From Hydractinia symbiolongicarpus (lineage: Eukaryota; Cnidaria; Hydrozoa; Anthoathecata; Hydractiniidae), in assembly GCF_029227915.1 (NCBI RefSeq), contig NC_079884.1:20646001-20710000 (forward strand): a stretch of DNA of 64,000 nucleotides, read 5' to 3'. Made by a program: the position numbers and the translations under genes. Shown piece by piece: positions 61,080 to 64,000 of this stretch; position 1 is the first letter of the stretch; every line of letters starts with the position of its first letter. The notes beneath the pieces were generated by a model that did no database searches, was not told the origin of the DNA, and worked only from the letters and a program-made list of their open reading frames with translations.

Positions 61080-62060
61080 AAGCGGTGAGTTTTAAAAAAA
61101 CATCTGATATGTTCAAAGCTTTTGTTTTAATTTATTTCTGAAAAAAAACTCCAGCTTAAATTCACAACTGTAGCTTGTAACTTTACCTGCAGCAAAAGCT
61201 TGAGTCAAAAACTGTTAAATGACTCTTGACGTAAAAAAAAACATAAAAAGGGAGAAAATAATGGGATGGATATCTGACTAGATAAATGCAATTTTATGTG
61301 ACTTCAAAATAATGGTAGGTTTCAAAAAACATCTTTTATCTTGAAAGGATTTTGCTTCAGTTTATTCTACAAAATCTTTTGTCGTTTGTATAGAAATAAG
61401 TCAATCCATTGCTTCCACTCCCCCGATTATCCCAATAGTAGGGTTACTACTGGATGAGCTAGACATACTAACTTTTAATTGCGCAACAGTATTAATAAAT
61501 CTTCGCCATACTCTAATATAAAAAAGATGATGTGTACCTTTTTAAATCAAGTTTCAACCAAACAGTTTTCTTCTCTTTGGTTGATGCATAATGTAAGCTT
61601 GTAGTGTCACCGTCTATAGCGTATCTGCCAGAACAACCCGATTTACTTGTTGATAAGGATGCTGCGGCCTGCAGTGCCACGTTCTTTAGTGTCACTGTAA
61701 AAATGGGCAAAACCGCAATAAGCGTGAGTCATAAATTGTAGCTGAAAGTAACGACGGGCGAAAATCTGTGGATTTTATCACGGGTTAACGACTGGTAAAA
61801 TATAAGTGAAGTGACTTTTAATCACTTCGACATTGGAAAAAAAATAGTAATTGCAAATAATAAAATTAAAAAAAATAGTAATTGCACGGAAAAGATTTGT
61901 GCTAAACATATATGCGTTATAGCAATACTGTGACTAACTTACTTCCCATGTTTTTTCCGCCTCTCTCGTAAACCTGCCTTTTAAGTTGAAATGTAATCTC
62001 GTGGCAGGATTAATGGAGGAAATAAGGTATGTGAAATGTGACGACGGTCAAGCTGGTGAA
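61080..62060 (-). pseudogene. Decayed copy 2 of the fucolectin-type exon
   Basis: The minus-strand frame 61710-61513 matches the lectin exon of the intact gene (NVALQAAASLSTSKSG, YAIDGDTTSLHYAS). It then shifts frame at about 61540, where an extra T follows GTACC. Similarity resumes in another frame through SNGLTYFYTNDKRFC near 61390 and then stops, so the C-terminal strand is lost. The PAN and EGF-like exons are absent, but the flanks (61130-61260 and 61920-62060) match those of the other two copies. Confidence 0.8.
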
Positions 62061-62175
62061 TTTTTTAAATAATCTTTTGGTCGCAGCAACACACAAATGT
62101 ATATTGATAGAAAATTTATCAGCAAAAAGAAATATTATAACATTTATTTATTATAATTTATAAAATTTATTTATT

Positions 62176-62220
62176 ATTTATTTCTTTATAATTTATTATA
62201 TAAATTATAAAGAAATAAAT
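62176..62220. repeat. Perfect 20-bp hairpin
   Basis: The arm ATTTATTTCTTTATAATTTA and its exact reverse complement are separated by a 5-nt loop (TTATA). It sits at the 3' end of the minus-strand ORF at 62186-62736. Confidence 0.9.
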
Positions 62221-62736
62221 GATATTTTTCACGACCACAACAGACGCCACAGCTGAAACTGTACACAACATTAACCTGCATGTCTATATGAGGCGTGATT
62301 TTTTGTATGAGCGCATCTGTCAGCGGTTGGTTCAGATTCTTGTTAAACCGCCATGTCTTGACGCGATTTCCGTCTTCAAAGAGTTCTGCGTCATTTTCGT
62401 CATAAATGTACTGAATGTCTTCGAGTCCCTCTAGGTTCGTGGCCTGCTTCTCTCTAGGGAGCATGTGTTTGAGGTCTTCAATTCCCTGATATTTGTCTTG
62501 GATGTCCTCGGTGTTGTAGTAGTCTTCCTGCGCTTCCTGTTCGACCTCATCGTAAAGCGTTGTCCCTGTCGAAATTTGTTCCTTTGCCCTTTTGTAATAA
62601 AGAGTAACATTATCCCGCACACTCTGCAATAGATCTGAAAGAGCGTCGCGAGTTGCTGCTACTGGCGCTAATACAGTGTTGTATAGTTTGCTGATTGCAT
62701 TCTTGAACCAACTAATTTCTCTTTATTATAAGTATC
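62186..62736 (-). CDS. Polinton/PolB-associated repeat-element protein, N-terminal fragment
   Basis: The open minus-strand frame runs from about 62736 with no initiator Met (window-internal truncation). It includes FKNAISKLYNTVLAP and ALSDLLQSVRDN, a long acidic spacer, then RVKTWRFNKNL and IQKITPHIDMQVNVVYSF. The Lys-Thr-Trp-Arg...Ile-Thr-Pro-His-Ile pattern is one I recall from multi-copy cnidarian proteins linked to Polinton/Maverick-like DNA polymerase B genes. Function is unknown. It ends inside an AT-rich palindrome, probably truncated. The assignment rests on memory and needs a homology search. Confidence 0.5.
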
Positions 62737-62791
62737 TTTTGGATTTTTTCTAAGTGGACATAATTTTCAGTAAGGAATTCCCCCACTACTA

Positions 62792-64000
62792 ATGGTGCAT
62801 TCAAACGCAAAGGGAAATTCCCTAATTCCGAATTCCCGGAAATCACCCCTCTTGGAAATTCCGAGAAATCCGACAAATTCTAGGACATGCGCAGTAACAC
62901 GTGACCCAGCCGACGAAAACCGACAATTCCGACGCACACGATATCATCCCTCAAATGAGTATCGAGAGAATTCCCCAGTTCTAACGACATCAGCGCAGCT
63001 TCAATCTTATTGCGCATGCATGCTCGAATATCAGGGGTATTTCCCATATTCAAACTACGGCCGCGCTAGAACGCTGATTGAGCTCAAAAAATGTATAATA
63101 AAGATGAATAACTATACTGTTCTTGTATTGAAAGCTATTTCTAAACAGCGACGCTTACGTGGATACTCAAGACTTAGAAAGGTAGACCTTATTGCTTTAT
63201 TGGAGACTCCAACACCTCCACCAGGACCCGTGGCTTGTCCAGGACCTGTTCCAGCTCCGGGCATTGAAGCATTTACGCCAGATGCCTTGGATATATTTGA
63301 GCGTCAAGAGATGGCAAAAACCCGTCCTATTAGGAGTAAGATTGAGCCTTGGGTCCCCACATTTGACGCCATGAATGCTTTTGAACGTCAAGAGAAGGCA
63401 AAGACTCATCCAGCAGTGAAGAGTAAGCTAAGAGAGTGGTCTGATTGGCTTGTGGACTTTGTACCAGAGAGCATTAGAAAGCCTGTGCAAAGCATCTACT
63501 CATCAGCGACAATTTGCATCCTAGCTCTTTACGATGGAAGGGCATGGTAGTGAGGATCCTACCGAAAGCACTGAGCCTGTTGAACACAACAAGGCGATGA
63601 ATGGAGCTTACAAGAGCTTTCGATTGGACGTGCGTGGCAAGACGGATATTGACAGTTACATCGATCTTGTGAGAACACGGGTAGAGAAGTTTATTGAAGA
63701 GCAGGTAGGCACGTTAAAAGCCGCTAAAATTCAGCTGCATCTGGAAAAAGCAGGAGATGGTGGTGCTAGCGTTAGACGGCAAGGATGATGCCAGAGCTGC
63801 TCATGATGTAATGGTGAAGAAAGCCTTCAACATCACAATGGTAGAAGTGTTTCAAGGCATCGACATCGAAGAACTGCTACAGGCTATCTTCGCACACCTC
63901 AAGACACAAAAAGAAGCACCCCGCGTCACCCAAGTCTGGTTTTACCATTGATCACATTATGCACCTGGACATCGACTTTCACAAGCTCTGGCTGACGCGC
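62792..64000 (+). pseudogene. Polinton/Maverick-like element protein (PolB N-terminal region type), frameshifted, runs off right edge
   Basis: The plus-strand reading starts near 62792, although recognisable similarity starts at MNNYTVLVLKAI (63102). A SAP-like short helix pair (RLRGYSRLRKVDLIALLE) is followed by a Pro-rich linker. Two copies of a FERQE-(M/K)-AKT motif and SKLREWSDWLVDFVPESIRK lead to ILALYDG. The frame then shifts near 63540, 63760 and 63945. Later pieces are NGAYKSFRLDV and, at the edge, HLDIDFHKLWLTR. This series resembles the leader region of proteins associated with protein-primed PolB of Polinton-type elements in cnidarians, recalled from memory. Three shifts in 0.5 kb mean either a dead copy or assembly indels. 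Its GC content is higher than the surroundings, which is consistent with a foreign or mobile origin. Confidence 0.55.

Larger units (their letters stand above)
57836..61360. other. Repeat-bearing non-coding region
   Basis: It contains the 151-bp triplicate satellite (58157-58615), a 16-bp x4 minisatellite (60109-60172) and a BEL/Pao gag remnant (60585-60930). Nothing else was recognised between 58640 and 60100. Confidence 0.6.

Overview
This is a 64 kb, AT-rich (roughly two-thirds A+T by eye), intron-bearing animal genome window. The gene content points to a cnidarian, most likely a hydrozoan. There are metazoan genes with short GT-AG exons, a secreted PAN/EGF/fucolectin-like protein, many small inverted-repeat elements, BEL/Pao and LINE remnants, and Polinton-type ORFs. 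The taxonomic call is inference. No bacterial operons, CRISPR arrays or rRNA genes were seen.

Layout. (1) 1-10.2 kb, minus strand: the N-terminal ~475 codons of a meiotic MutS homologue, MSH4. Sixteen exons could be placed with every splice phase in agreement, including exons of 13 and 25 nt; the ATPase half lies beyond the left edge. (2) 11.05-13.67 kb, plus strand: a two-exon PPP1R15 (GADD34/CReP-type) eIF2alpha-phosphatase regulatory subunit, head to head with MSH4. (3) 16.7-20.7 kb, plus: a six-exon tetraspanin whose extreme C-terminus is uncertain. (4) 24.8-41.7 kb, plus: one very large gene of about 3,070 codons in five phase-compatible exons, ending in a MYND-like zinc cluster and C-terminal domain of the AJM1 (apical junction component 1 homologue) family. 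Unusually, it carries a Cys-rich ectodomain and a transmembrane helix at its N-terminal side. (5) 45.0-46.4 kb, plus: an intronless FERM-domain gene of the FRMD6/Willin/Expanded type. (6) 46.4-64 kb: an accessory, repeat-rich region with a secreted PAN + EGF-like + fucolectin-like gene (minus), two decayed duplicates of it, BEL/Pao fragments, a 5'-truncated LINE, a 151-bp triplet satellite, and at the right edge divergent frameshifted ORFs resembling Polinton/Maverick-associated PolB-type proteins.

The genes do not form an operon. Two adjacent genes (AJM1-like and FRMD6-like) belong to families tied to apical junctions and Hippo signalling, a thematic pairing that may be coincidence. The most unusual observations are the transmembrane AJM1-type giant protein, the MSH4 micro-exons, out-of-frame ORFs overlapping the PPP1R15 start, a perfect (GAA)128 tract, a palindrome plus helically phased octamer array in an AJM1 intron, and a three-copy lectin-locus duplication in different stages of decay.
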